A stretch of 5,548 nt of DNA from an uncultured Chitinophagaceae bacterium (GTDB taxonomy: Bacteria > Bacteroidota > Bacteroidia > Chitinophagales > Chitinophagaceae): NCBI GenBank assembly GCA_946885665.1, contig CAMPGT010000257.1, positions 1 through 5,548 on the forward strand. The letters are read 5' to 3'. The notes below the pieces were generated by a model that ran no database searches, was not told where the DNA came from, and worked only from the letters and a program-made list of their open reading frames with translations. The position numbers and the translations under genes are program-made. Shown here piece after piece: positions 1 through 5,516 of this stretch. Every line of letters starts with the position of its first letter. The first letter of the stretch is position 1.

Positions 1-83
1 TTGCGCTTTTGCAGTGAAGCCCTGCGCCAGCGGGGGAAACCGTTGCGCTTTTGCATGAAGCCCTGCGCCAGCGGGGGATATCG
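1..83. repeat. Tandem duplication, 42-bp and 41-bp copies
   Basis: Bases 1-42 and 43-83 are two head-to-tail copies of one unit. Each begins TTGCGCTTTTGCA, contains GCCCTGCGCCAGCGGGGGA and ends in CG. They differ by one inserted G and a few bases near the end. A third copy may begin at 84 (TTGCTTCGCA) but diverges at once. The array probably continues left of the window. Each unit contains the core GCCAGCGGGGGA (26-37 and 67-78) that also occurs in the repeats at 125-168, 5323-5366 and 5391-5417, so this is one dispersed family. An open frame of 68 codons runs through it, but it is repeat-derived and I do not call it a gene. Confidence 0.85.
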
Positions 84-138
84 TTGCTTCGCAGCTTACG
101 GAGTTCACGTCTCCGGCGATTTACTATCCCCCGCTGGC
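67..138. repeat. REPIN-like inverted pair of GC-rich repeats
   Basis: Bases 67-80 (GCCAGCGGGGGATA) and 125-138 (TATCCCCCGCTGGC) are perfect 14-bp reverse complements separated by 44 bases. The spacer holds a smaller inverted repeat, CGGAG at 99-103 and CTCCG at 111-115 with a 7-base loop. The whole could fold as one long hairpin in RNA or single-stranded DNA. Two palindromic repeats facing each other is the arrangement of REPIN elements. Membership in a REP/RAYT family is inference only, since no RAYT transposase is in the window. Confidence 0.7.
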
Positions 139-168
139 GGGGGTGGCGCGAAGCGCCGGGGGTGGACC
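125..168 (-). repeat. 44-bp GC-rich palindromic repeat, left copy
   Basis: This element is the exact reverse complement of 5323-5366 over 44 bases. It contains two hairpins. The first is CCCCCGC-TG-GCGGGGG at 128-143. The second is GGCGC-GAA-GCGCC at 145-157. A GGGGGTGGACC tail follows at 158-168. It lies 84 bp upstream of the GH172 start codon, so it is outside the likely core promoter but could be transcribed from upstream and act as an RNA structure. Repeats of this sort are expected to be dispersed in the genome; only the copies in this window are directly seen. Confidence 0.85.
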
Positions 169-251
169 TCTGCGCCGTGGGGACAACTTTTTTCAAAATC
201 TGCTTAAACGATTAACTTGAATCCTTATTTTCGTCACTTAATCAACTTGCC

Positions 252-1451
252 ATGTATCTGAAAACGATAATTTCAACGCCAATGATGAGAAATATTTGCT
301 TCCTCATCGCGACCATCTTCCTCGCACTCGATACATCGGCGCAGGAAAAGAAATTCGATGGCCTCGATATGAACATGGGAAATCTATCCCGCCTCTCGGA
401 TGCGCAAACACGATCCATCAGCCCCGAAAACTTTACCGGCGAAAAAGGAAAAGGAGGAATGGCCGATCCCGTTAAAAACAAGGGCCAGCGAAACGTGGCC
501 AATGCCCATAACGCATCGCGCGACCTTGGCCAGGGATGGAAAGTGAACCCATACATCGTTATCAACCCCGGCGAAACTTTTACCATTGCCGAAATGGAAG
601 GCCCGGGCGCCATTCAGCACATCTGGATGACCCCAACGGGTAACTGGCAATTTTCAATCATCCGCTTTTACTGGGATGACGAGAAAACACCTTCCATTGA
701 ATCGCCCGTCGGCCCGTTCTTCGGAATGGCCTGGAACGAATTCGCTGCACTGAATTCACTGGCCATGACAGTGAACCCGGGAAGCGCGTTCAACAGTTTC
801 TGGAAAATGCCCTTCCGGAAAAAATGCAAAATAACCGTGCAGAACACCGACACAGAACCGATGAACCTGTATTACCAGGTGGACTACACCCTTACAGAAG
901 TCGGTAATGACGAAGCTTATTTTCACGCGCAGTACCGCCGTTCGCATCCCACTGAAAACGCGCTGCACACCATTCTCGATGGCGTGAAAGGGAAGGGACA
1001 GTATGTCGGCACATTCATGGGTATTGGCGTCAATAACATTGGCTGGTGGGGTGAAGGCGAGATCAAATTCTTCATGGATGGCGACAAGGACTTTGCCACC
1101 ATCGTGGGAACGGGTACAGAAGATTACTTTTTGGGCTCCTACAATTTCGAGAACCGGAAAACGCATCAGTACCAGGAATTCAGCACCGCGTATTCAGGCT
1201 TGCACCAGGTGATCAGGCCCGACGGGATGTATGCGTCGCAACAGCGCTTCGGCATGTATCGCTGGCACATCATGGATCCGATAAGGTTCAATAATAATTT
1301 GAAGGTAACGATCCAGGATCTAGGGTGGCGCAGTGGCGGAAGATACCTGCCGCAACAGTCGGACATCATCACGGTGGCTTACTGGTACCAGCGCGAACCG
1401 CATGCACCGTTTCCGGCACTGCCATCGAAAGATGAACTGGAAGTAAATTGA
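252..1451 (+). CDS. Secreted GH172 (DUF2961) glycoside hydrolase
   Basis: This 399-residue protein belongs to the DUF2961 family, now glycoside hydrolase family 172. Characterised members act on fructofuranosyl and arabinofuranosyl linkages, for example difructose dianhydride I hydrolase of Bifidobacterium and exo-D-arabinofuranosidases of Bacteroidota. The substrate here cannot be read from sequence. Family marks are MEGPGAIQHIWMT at 115-127, WWGEGEIKFFMDGD at 265-278 and GTGTEDYFLGSY at 286-297. Glu268 or Glu270 and Glu290 fit the two catalytic carboxylates of the family; Glu270 and Glu290 lie closest to the published pair. Residues 12-30 form a hydrophobic signal peptide with probable cleavage at DTSA|QEKK, so the protein is exported to the periplasm or cell surface. 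There is no lipobox and no C-terminal sorting domain. Length is close to the usual ~400 residues, so it is intact. The start at 252 is the longest choice; ATGs at 282 and 285 (MMRNICFL) also give a good signal peptide, and none has a clear Shine-Dalgarno. It is transcribed alone and converges on the minus-strand operon. Confidence 0.92.
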   Translation: MYLKTIISTPMMRNICFLIATIFLALDTSAQEKKFDGLDMNMGNLSRLSDAQTRSISPENFTGEKGKGGMADPVKNKGQRNVANAHNASRDLGQGWKVNPYIVINPGETFTIAEMEGPGAIQHIWMTPTGNWQFSIIRFYWDDEKTPSIESPVGPFFGMAWNEFAALNSLAMTVNPGSAFNSFWKMPFRKKCKITVQNTDTEPMNLYYQVDYTLTEVGNDEAYFHAQYRRSHPTENALHTILDGVKGKGQYVGTFMGIGVNNIGWWGEGEIKFFMDGDKDFATIVGTGTEDYFLGSYNFENRKTHQYQEFSTAYSGLHQVIRPDGMYASQQRFGMYRWHIMDPIRFNNNLKVTIQDLGWRSGGRYLPQQSDIITVAYWYQREPHAPFPALPSKDELEVN

Positions 1452-1475
1452 CGGCTACGCCGCACTCAATAACGA

Positions 1476-1509
1476 AACCCGCTTCTCTCCGAAGCGGGTT
1501 CATTTTTTT
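1476..1509 (+). terminator. Rho-independent terminator after the GH172 gene
   Basis: A perfect 10-bp stem is formed by AACCCGCTTC (1476-1485) and GAAGCGGGTT (1491-1500), with loop TCTCC. After CA it is followed by seven T residues at 1503-1509. It starts 24 bases after the GH172 stop codon. This is a classic intrinsic terminator for plus-strand transcription and makes the GH172 gene the end of its transcript. Confidence 0.93.
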
Positions 1510-1601
1510 ATCTCTTGTTGATTGAATTAAGGATCAGGTTTTTCAGTCAAGAGATGTTGGACGTTTTGGTTTCATGGGATGCAGTCAGCTTTTCACGGAA
1601 C

Positions 1602-1733
1602 GGATTCTTTGGTGTTCTCCGGGTTTGGATTTTTTGGTTTTCTCGGATTTGGATTTTCTCGTTTTCTTCGGTTTGGATCTTTGGATTGCTAAGGGTCGCT
1701 TTTCTGGTTTTCTTTGGTTTGGATTTGGTGGCC
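1602..1733. repeat. Degenerate ~24-bp minisatellite
   Basis: Units starting with GGATT or GGATC recur at 1602, 1627, 1651, 1675 and 1721. Lengths are 25, 24 and 24 bases, then a 46-base block that looks like two diverged units, then a partial unit. The clearest shared core is a T/G-rich stretch such as TTTGGTTTTCTCGGATTT with GGTTTGGAT at the junctions. On the plus strand the tract is almost free of A; on the minus strand it is A/C-rich. Translated in the minus frame it gives 8-residue repeats of the type KIQTEENE, KIQIRENQ, KIQTRRTP. I read it as a decaying tandem array, not a gene. Confidence 0.75.
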
Positions 1734-1938
1734 GATTGCCTTTGACCACACAAAGATGGCCCTCATCGCCCCCTCATTCCAAACTATTGAGGTACTTGCT
1801 TTTGAAAATTCTGGTTTCACCTGTTTTCATATACAGGCAAGCTCTTAGTGGTAGTATTTTTCGGGAGATAAACATCGTAGATCCACTATTCTCCACCCCC
1901 CTCGCTTTGGCAAACTCGTTTCATTTCAATCTTTTCAA

Positions 1939-1963
1939 CCCACCCCTAACCCCTCTCTCAGGG
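1939..1963. repeat. C-rich motif with CCCCTAACCCCT core
   Basis: The core CCCCTAACCCCT is at 1943-1954. A short inverted repeat, CCCT (1951-1954) and AGGG (1960-1963), follows around CTCTC. The motif lies 21 bases beyond the stop of the DUF6528-like gene, so it would fall in the 3' untranslated region of that operon. Similar C-rich strings occur as dispersed intergenic repeats in several bacterial groups, but only one copy is visible here, so repeat status is a guess. The 4-bp stem without a T-run is too weak to call a terminator. Confidence 0.3.
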
Positions 1964-1983
1964 AAATAATTTGCCCATTGCCA

Positions 1984-2901
1984 TCACCTGCACTGCACAA
2001 ATCCATGCCTCTGCGGATAGCTGAAATGATTTTTCAGCAGCCAGCGTGCCTTGTATATCTTCAACCCACTCTGTTGGAAAACCGTCTGCCCTTTGGTATC
2101 CGTCACCTCGTCCGTCCACCATCTTTCCTTCGGAAGAATCATGATGGTCGGAAAACCTGCCGGACCCGACGAAACACTTTTGATATTCTTTTGCGGCACT
2201 TCGGCAGTCAAAACTTTCTTCGTCGCCACATCAAAGCGATAAACATTCGTGGTGTTGGTGAGCCACAGTTGCCGGGTGCCGTAACCGGGGAACAAATCAT
2301 GCGCATCTGTTCCGGGCAGTTGAATCGAATCCTGCCTGATCAAAGCAGGATCATCACAATTATTATTGTAACGGTACGAAAGCATATGGTCCATCGCTGC
2401 GGTCCAGAGCAACTCGTTCTTTGCGTCCCACACCACATTGTGCCCGAACGCCACGTACATTTTATTTTTCTTTACCTGTTCGGCATCAACCGTTGTATCC
2501 ACTGTAAAGAGAGTAAGAAAATTACCGGTGCTCGAGGCGCTTACGATGTTACCATCCGGCAATACTTCTGCCGAATGAGGATTTCCGCCGGCGTAAGCAT
2601 AAAAAACAGGTTTCTTATCGGCAATGCGAATCAGCGCCACACCTCCACCCGATGCCGTGATCAAAATGTATTTCCCATCATACACGGGTTTTACATCATC
2701 GGGATGGTCGAACCATTTTTTATGTGCCGGTTTAATAAACGGTGAAGATGCCGCACTCCATTCCCATATGATTTGCTGCTTGTCAACGTCTGCGATGGCG
2801 ATGCGGTGTTGCGACTGCTCAGCCAGCAGCAAAAGTTTTTTGTTTTTCTGTTGTGTGGGATAAACGAATAAGAGAACGATTAACGCAAAGAACTTTATCA
2901 T
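1984..2901 (-). CDS. DUF6528-like exported beta-propeller protein
   Basis: This 305-residue protein is probably exported and matches my recollection of the DUF6528 family, which has no assigned reaction. Residues 1-17 (MIKFFALIVLLFVYPTQ) form a short hydrophobic signal segment with an unclear cleavage site. The rest is a repeat protein with six similar segments about 39-47 residues apart. They are centred on DDVKPVYDGKYILIT (69), HSAEVLPDGNIVSAS (109), HNVVWDAKNELLWTA (154), HDLFPGYGTRQLWLT (201), IKSVSSGPAG (240) and YKARWLL (283). Each is a polar Asp/His/Lys entry followed by a beta-strand, which suggests a six-bladed propeller whose central pocket is lined by these residues. The start at 2901 is 13 bp after the stop of the phosphatase gene, so the two are almost certainly co-transcribed and perhaps translationally coupled. 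It is the last gene of the operon. A lactonase-like or ligand-binding role is possible but unsupported. Confidence 0.75.
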   Translation of the reverse strand: MIKFFALIVLLFVYPTQQKNKKLLLLAEQSQHRIAIADVDKQQIIWEWSAASSPFIKPAHKKWFDHPDDVKPVYDGKYILITASGGGVALIRIADKKPVFYAYAGGNPHSAEVLPDGNIVSASSTGNFLTLFTVDTTVDAEQVKKNKMYVAFGHNVVWDAKNELLWTAAMDHMLSYRYNNNCDDPALIRQDSIQLPGTDAHDLFPGYGTRQLWLTNTTNVYRFDVATKKVLTAEVPQKNIKSVSSGPAGFPTIMILPKERWWTDEVTDTKGQTVFQQSGLKIYKARWLLKNHFSYPQRHGFVQCR

Positions 2902-2914
2902 GGTTCAAATATCT

Positions 2915-4543
2915 TCACTTTTTTACTTCGCCGATCACCTTACCCACTGTGCCGTTGGGCATCTGGATGTGCAACAGGGCCGCAACTGTAGGCGCAATGT
3001 CGGTCATGTAGGTTTCCCTGTTCGTTTCGCCATGCTTTATCCCCCATCCCATAAATAACAGGGGAATGTGCGTATCGTTGGCGTTCCAGTTTCCATGCGT
3101 GGTACCCCTTATCGATCCTTCGAACCATCCGGGTTCAGGAATGATCATCACCGGACCGCAACGCTTCCTGTCATAACCGTTAACGATCATCGATTTTATC
3201 GGCTCCGGAACAGGAGCATCGCCGATGTGATCGATATCCACTGCAAACTGTACACCCGGTTGAGCCTGCAAATATTTCACTACAGCCGCTTTCAGTGAAT
3301 CATAATTAACATGCTCTGCCGCTATCCTGTCGTTGTTGAAATTAACGTGATAATTGGTTCCTGAACGAACCAGCTCCTCAACACCGAATTGTTTCTGCAG
3401 CACGACATTCAAATCTTTCAGCAAATTTTTGGATGGAAACAAACTTGCAGGAATACCGTGAGCTTTGTTGAAATTAACTGCATTCGCCGCGCCATGATCG
3501 GCGGTAAGGAACACCAAATAATTTCCCTTTCCTATTTTTTTGTCGAGGTAGGCGAAAAAAGTAGCGAGATCTTTGTCCAGGCGATAGTAGGTGTCTTCCA
3601 CTTCGATCGAATTGGGACCGAATTTATGCCCCACATAATCTGTGGAGGCGCAATTGATGGTAAGAAAATCGGTGGCGCTGCCCATGCCCAAACGGTTGCC
3701 GTCAATAGCCGCACGCGCAAAATCGAGCGTCAGCGTGTTGCCATAGGGAGTGCTGCGCAGTGCAACACGATCTTCCTTATAAATTGCCGGAAGGTGATGC
3801 GGGAACACCGATGCTTTTTCTCCCTTGAACAATCCCTCCCATTCTTCATTGTCGGCTGTACTTTCCCGGTAGGTATCCTTCGGATAGAGCGTGGTCCAGT
3901 TTACAGACATTAATTTATTGGGCTCTCTTTGTTCGTTGAACTTTTTCACCCAGGCCGGCAGTTCTTTCATGTACCAGGTGCTGGTAACGAAATTTCCGGA
4001 TTCGTCATCAAACCAGAAGGCGCCGTTCGCCGCATGCCCCGCCGGCAAGATAGCGGCCCTGTCCTTAAGCGAAACACCTATCACCTTCGATTCAAAATTA
4101 GTGGCGATGCGCAGTTCATCCGTAATGGTGGTGGCCAGCAGGTTGCGTGGCGACATCCGGCCAACATCTGAAGTGGTGCCCACCGGCTGCACGATGGTGT
4201 CTTCGGTGCAATACCACATCTTGCCGGTTTGCTGGTCTATCCAGTTATTCCCAACGATGCCATGGATGGCCGGCACCGACCCGGTGAATACAGTGCTGTG
4301 GCCCACAGCCGTGAAAGAAGGAAGATGGCTGATGAAAGTGTTCTCACACGTGAACCCTTCGTTCAATATTCTTTTAAAACCGCCTTCACCGTACCTGTCG
4401 TAATAACGATAGAGATAATCCCATCTCATTTGGTCAACCACAATACCCACGACTAGTTTCGGCCGGGGCAGTGTTTGCGAAAAAATGTTTGTTGATAGAA
4501 ATAGAAGAATGGCAAATAAAAAATATTTTTTCATTGTTTTCAT
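2915..4543 (-). CDS. pafA: PafA-like secreted alkaline phosphatase
   Basis: This 542-residue protein of the alkaline phosphatase superfamily should hydrolyse phosphate monoesters in the periplasm. It closely resembles PafA, the phosphate-irrepressible enzyme of Elizabethkingia meningoseptica (about 546 residues). A signal peptide spans residues 1-22 with cleavage at NIFS|QTLP. RPKLVVGIVVDQMRWDYLYR (27-46) carries metal ligand Asp37. LPSFTAVGHST (74-84) carries the probable nucleophile Thr78. GNNWID (98-103) has the active-site Asn. SLKDRAAILPAGH (158-170) carries Lys160 and Arg162, the Lys/Arg pair that marks PafA-type monoesterases rather than NPP diesterases. STDYVGH (300-306) gives Asp302 and His306, TADHG (347-351) gives Asp349 and His350, and TTHGNWN (481-487) gives His483. 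All six metal ligands expected from the family are present. The start at 4543 (MKTMKKYF) has no clear Shine-Dalgarno; Met4 at 4534 is an alternative with the same signal peptide. It lies 22 bp after the esterase gene and 13 bp before the DUF6528-like gene. No C-terminal sorting domain is seen. Confidence 0.93.
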   Translation of the reverse strand: MKTMKKYFLFAILLFLSTNIFSQTLPRPKLVVGIVVDQMRWDYLYRYYDRYGEGGFKRILNEGFTCENTFISHLPSFTAVGHSTVFTGSVPAIHGIVGNNWIDQQTGKMWYCTEDTIVQPVGTTSDVGRMSPRNLLATTITDELRIATNFESKVIGVSLKDRAAILPAGHAANGAFWFDDESGNFVTSTWYMKELPAWVKKFNEQREPNKLMSVNWTTLYPKDTYRESTADNEEWEGLFKGEKASVFPHHLPAIYKEDRVALRSTPYGNTLTLDFARAAIDGNRLGMGSATDFLTINCASTDYVGHKFGPNSIEVEDTYYRLDKDLATFFAYLDKKIGKGNYLVFLTADHGAANAVNFNKAHGIPASLFPSKNLLKDLNVVLQKQFGVEELVRSGTNYHVNFNNDRIAAEHVNYDSLKAAVVKYLQAQPGVQFAVDIDHIGDAPVPEPIKSMIVNGYDRKRCGPVMIIPEPGWFEGSIRGTTHGNWNANDTHIPLLFMGWGIKHGETNRETYMTDIAPTVAALLHIQMPNGTVGKVIGEVKK

Positions 4544-4565
4544 GAGTATGAACTATCGTACCAAG

Positions 4566-5225
4566 TTACAGATATTGTTGCAAAACATCTCTCCACACCT
4601 TGTATCCTTCCGCATTGAGATGAAGTCCATCCTGCGTGTATGCTTTCTTCATTCTTCCTTCACCGTCTAAGAAATGCGGATGCAGATCCACAAGAGTAAC
4701 GTGCTCTTGTTGTGCCAGAGCGCGTAAACCATCGTTCACTGCTTTAATGTGCTCGTCTTTATTGTAATGGTTCTTGAATTTTGCAAAGGCGCTATTCACA
4801 GGCATCAGGGTTTGAATATAAATTTTTGTGCGCGGTGACGACGTCTTTATTCTTTGGACAATTTTTTCATAATTGGAGAGAATAACGGTGTCGGGAATGT
4901 CTCGTGAAATATCGTTGATGCCGATCAGGATAAACACTTTTGCCGGATGCCCTTCAATCACTTCGCCGAGGCGTTCAAGCACACCGAATGTAATATCTCC
5001 GGAAATTCCGCGGTTGCGCGCCCTCCTGTTGCCCAGCAGCTCCATCCAGTCGACACCGGCGGTGATGCTGTTGCCTAAGAATATGATGTCTTTTTTTGAA
5101 TTGGGATAGGATTCGAAGAGTTCGGATTTTAACCTGAAGCTTCCGGGGCGGTGTGTGCTGTCCCATTGTGAGAAGGCTCCACATGCAAAAAGGCAGAAAG
5201 TGATAAATAAAAAGTTCTTTTTCAT
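4566..5225 (-). CDS. Secreted GDSL/SGNH-family esterase
   Basis: This 219-residue protein is an SGNH hydrolase of the type that removes acyl or acetyl groups from carbohydrates or lipids (platelet-activating-factor acetylhydrolase-like branch). Block I is IIFLGNSITAG (47-57) with nucleophile Ser53. Block II is NRGISGD (71-77), providing the oxyanion-hole Gly. Block III is LIGINDIS (100-107) with Asn104. Block V is DGLHLNAEGY (199-208) with Asp199 and His202, completing the triad. A signal peptide covers residues 1-19 with cleavage at GAFS|QWDS. Cys15 is not in a good lipobox, so soluble export is more likely than a lipoprotein. I chose the ATG at 5225 because the signal peptide begins there. 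The open frame continues upstream to 5399, but that extension reads through the GC-rich repeat and hairpin and would bury the signal peptide. It is probably the first gene of the three-gene operon. The true acyl substrate is unknown. Confidence 0.92.
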   Translation of the reverse strand: MKKNFLFITFCLFACGAFSQWDSTHRPGSFRLKSELFESYPNSKKDIIFLGNSITAGVDWMELLGNRRARNRGISGDITFGVLERLGEVIEGHPAKVFILIGINDISRDIPDTVILSNYEKIVQRIKTSSPRTKIYIQTLMPVNSAFAKFKNHYNKDEHIKAVNDGLRALAQQEHVTLVDLHPHFLDGEGRMKKAYTQDGLHLNAEGYKVWRDVLQQYL

Positions 5226-5257
5226 ATCGGTCGATTTTACTTGCTGTTGAAAGCCGG

Positions 5258-5265
5258 GCAAGATA
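5258..5265 (-). promoter_or_regulatory. Weak candidate -7 element for the esterase operon
   Basis: On the minus strand this reads TATCTTGC, a partial match to the Bacteroidota -7 consensus TAnnTTTG. It would place the transcript start near 5251 and give a 5' leader of about 25 bases before the ATG at 5225. No TTTG-type -33 element is visible at the expected distance, where the 5279-5304 hairpin sits instead. The alternative is that the operon is read through from the SusD-like gene upstream. Confidence 0.2.
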
Positions 5266-5278
5266 CAGTGTTTTATAA

Positions 5279-5304
5279 GCAGGGTCTTCTGAAGAAGACC
5301 CTGC
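5279..5304 (-). terminator. Perfect 11-bp hairpin upstream of the esterase, possible terminator
   Basis: Arms GCAGGGTCTTC (5279-5289) and GAAGACCCTGC (5294-5304) pair perfectly around a 4-base loop. It sits between the SusD-like gene end and the esterase start, both on the minus strand, where it could end or attenuate the upstream transcript. There is no good T-run after it on either strand (minus: TTATAAAAC; plus: GTGAACTTATTG), so a canonical intrinsic terminator is not demonstrated. It may instead protect RNA ends or act as a partial terminator that lowers expression of the downstream operon. Confidence 0.45.
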
Positions 5305-5322
5305 GTGAACTTATTGCTCGCC

Positions 5323-5366
5323 GGTCCACCCCCGGCGCTTCGCGCCACCCCCGCCAGCGGGGGATA
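5323..5366 (+). repeat. 44-bp GC-rich palindromic repeat, right copy
   Basis: This is identical over 44 bases to the reverse complement of 125-168. It carries GGCGC-TTC-GCGCC (5334-5346) and CCCCCGC-CA-GCGGGGG (5348-5363), the same two hairpins as the left copy. It lies between the SusD-like gene and the esterase gene. A spurious N-terminal extension of the esterase frame translates part of it as YPPLAGVARSAGGGP, a string that can mislead gene callers. Confidence 0.85.
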
Positions 5367-5390
5367 CGCTTTGCGACTCCTCGTGTTTTT

Positions 5391-5417
5391 TCGCGCCACC
5401 CCCGCCAGCGGGGGATA
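5391..5417 (+). repeat. Truncated 27-bp copy of the GC-rich repeat
   Basis: These 27 bases are identical to 5340-5366, giving two direct copies 51 bases apart. It keeps the CCCCCGC-CA-GCGGGGG palindrome (5399-5414) but lacks the first part of the 44-bp unit. A small GCCC-TCC-GGGC hairpin follows at 5423-5433. The pair resembles a local cluster of REP-type elements. Confidence 0.8.
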
Positions 5418-5460
5418 TGGTTGCCCTCCGGGCGAAACTTAAAAGTTAAAACTGAAACCC

Positions 5461-5516
5461 TCTCACGTCTCACGTCTTCCGTTTCCCGTCTCACGTCTCA
5501 CGTCTCACATCTCAAT
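5461..5516. repeat. Heptanucleotide array, eight TCTCACG-type units
   Basis: Eight consecutive 7-base units fill 5461-5516. In order they are TCTCACG, TCTCACG, TCTTCCG, TTTCCCG, TCTCACG, TCTCACG, TCTCACA and TCTCAAT. Four are exact and the others differ by one to three bases. On the minus strand the units read CGTGAGA. The array begins inside the last codons of the probable SusD-like gene and supplies its TGA stop (5512-5514), so most of it would be 3' untranslated RNA. It resembles the heptameric short tandem repeats known from cyanobacteria in form, but I do not claim common origin. Confidence 0.85.

Larger units (their letters stand above)
1512..1983. other. Intergenic stretch between convergent genes, no gene supported
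   Basis: This ~470-base gap lies between the GH172 terminator and the stop codon of the minus-strand operon. It holds a degenerate 24-bp repeat (1602-1733) and a C-rich motif near 1939-1963. Several open frames of 68-131 codons cross it on both strands. They are open mainly because the repeat unit is a multiple of three and lacks stop codons, and their translations are low-complexity (W/F/L-rich on plus, K/Q/E/N-rich on minus). No signal peptide, domain or homology is recognisable. No tRNA or known RNA gene is seen, and no convincing terminator for the minus-strand operon. Confidence 0.7.

Noticed and set aside
1..168. CRISPR array
   Set aside because: The repeats are head-to-tail without unique spacers of constant size, and the others are palindromic and inverted; no cas gene is present.
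1..207. 68-codon open frame through the left repeats
   Set aside because: It is made of repeat DNA, begins at the window edge, and the translation shows no domain or signal peptide.
213..233. Promoter of the GH172 gene (TAACTTGA at 213 or TATTTTCG at 226)
   Set aside because: Both are imperfect matches to TAnnTTTG, and neither has a TTTG element at the right distance, so no site can be chosen.
1820..1837. Hairpin CCTGT/ACAGG as terminator of the minus-strand operon
   Set aside because: Only a 5-bp stem with an 8-base loop and no T-run in the needed direction.
1515..1969. Small proteins of 68-131 residues in the intergenic gap
   Set aside because: The frames are open because of the 24-bp repeat; translations are low-complexity and overlap each other on both strands.
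1978..2745. 255-codon plus-strand frame opposite the DUF6528-like gene
   Set aside because: It is the antisense shadow of a gene with a signal segment and repeated propeller motifs; its own translation shows no recognisable features.
125..5366. Composite transposon with 44-bp terminal inverted repeats
   Set aside because: No transposase, integrase or target-site duplication is visible, and further partial copies lie outside the ends, which fits a dispersed repeat family better.
4566..5399. Longer 277-residue version of the esterase starting at 5399
   Set aside because: The extra 58 residues come from the GC-rich repeat and hairpin, and would place the signal peptide in the middle of the protein. 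The ATG at 5225 is far more likely.
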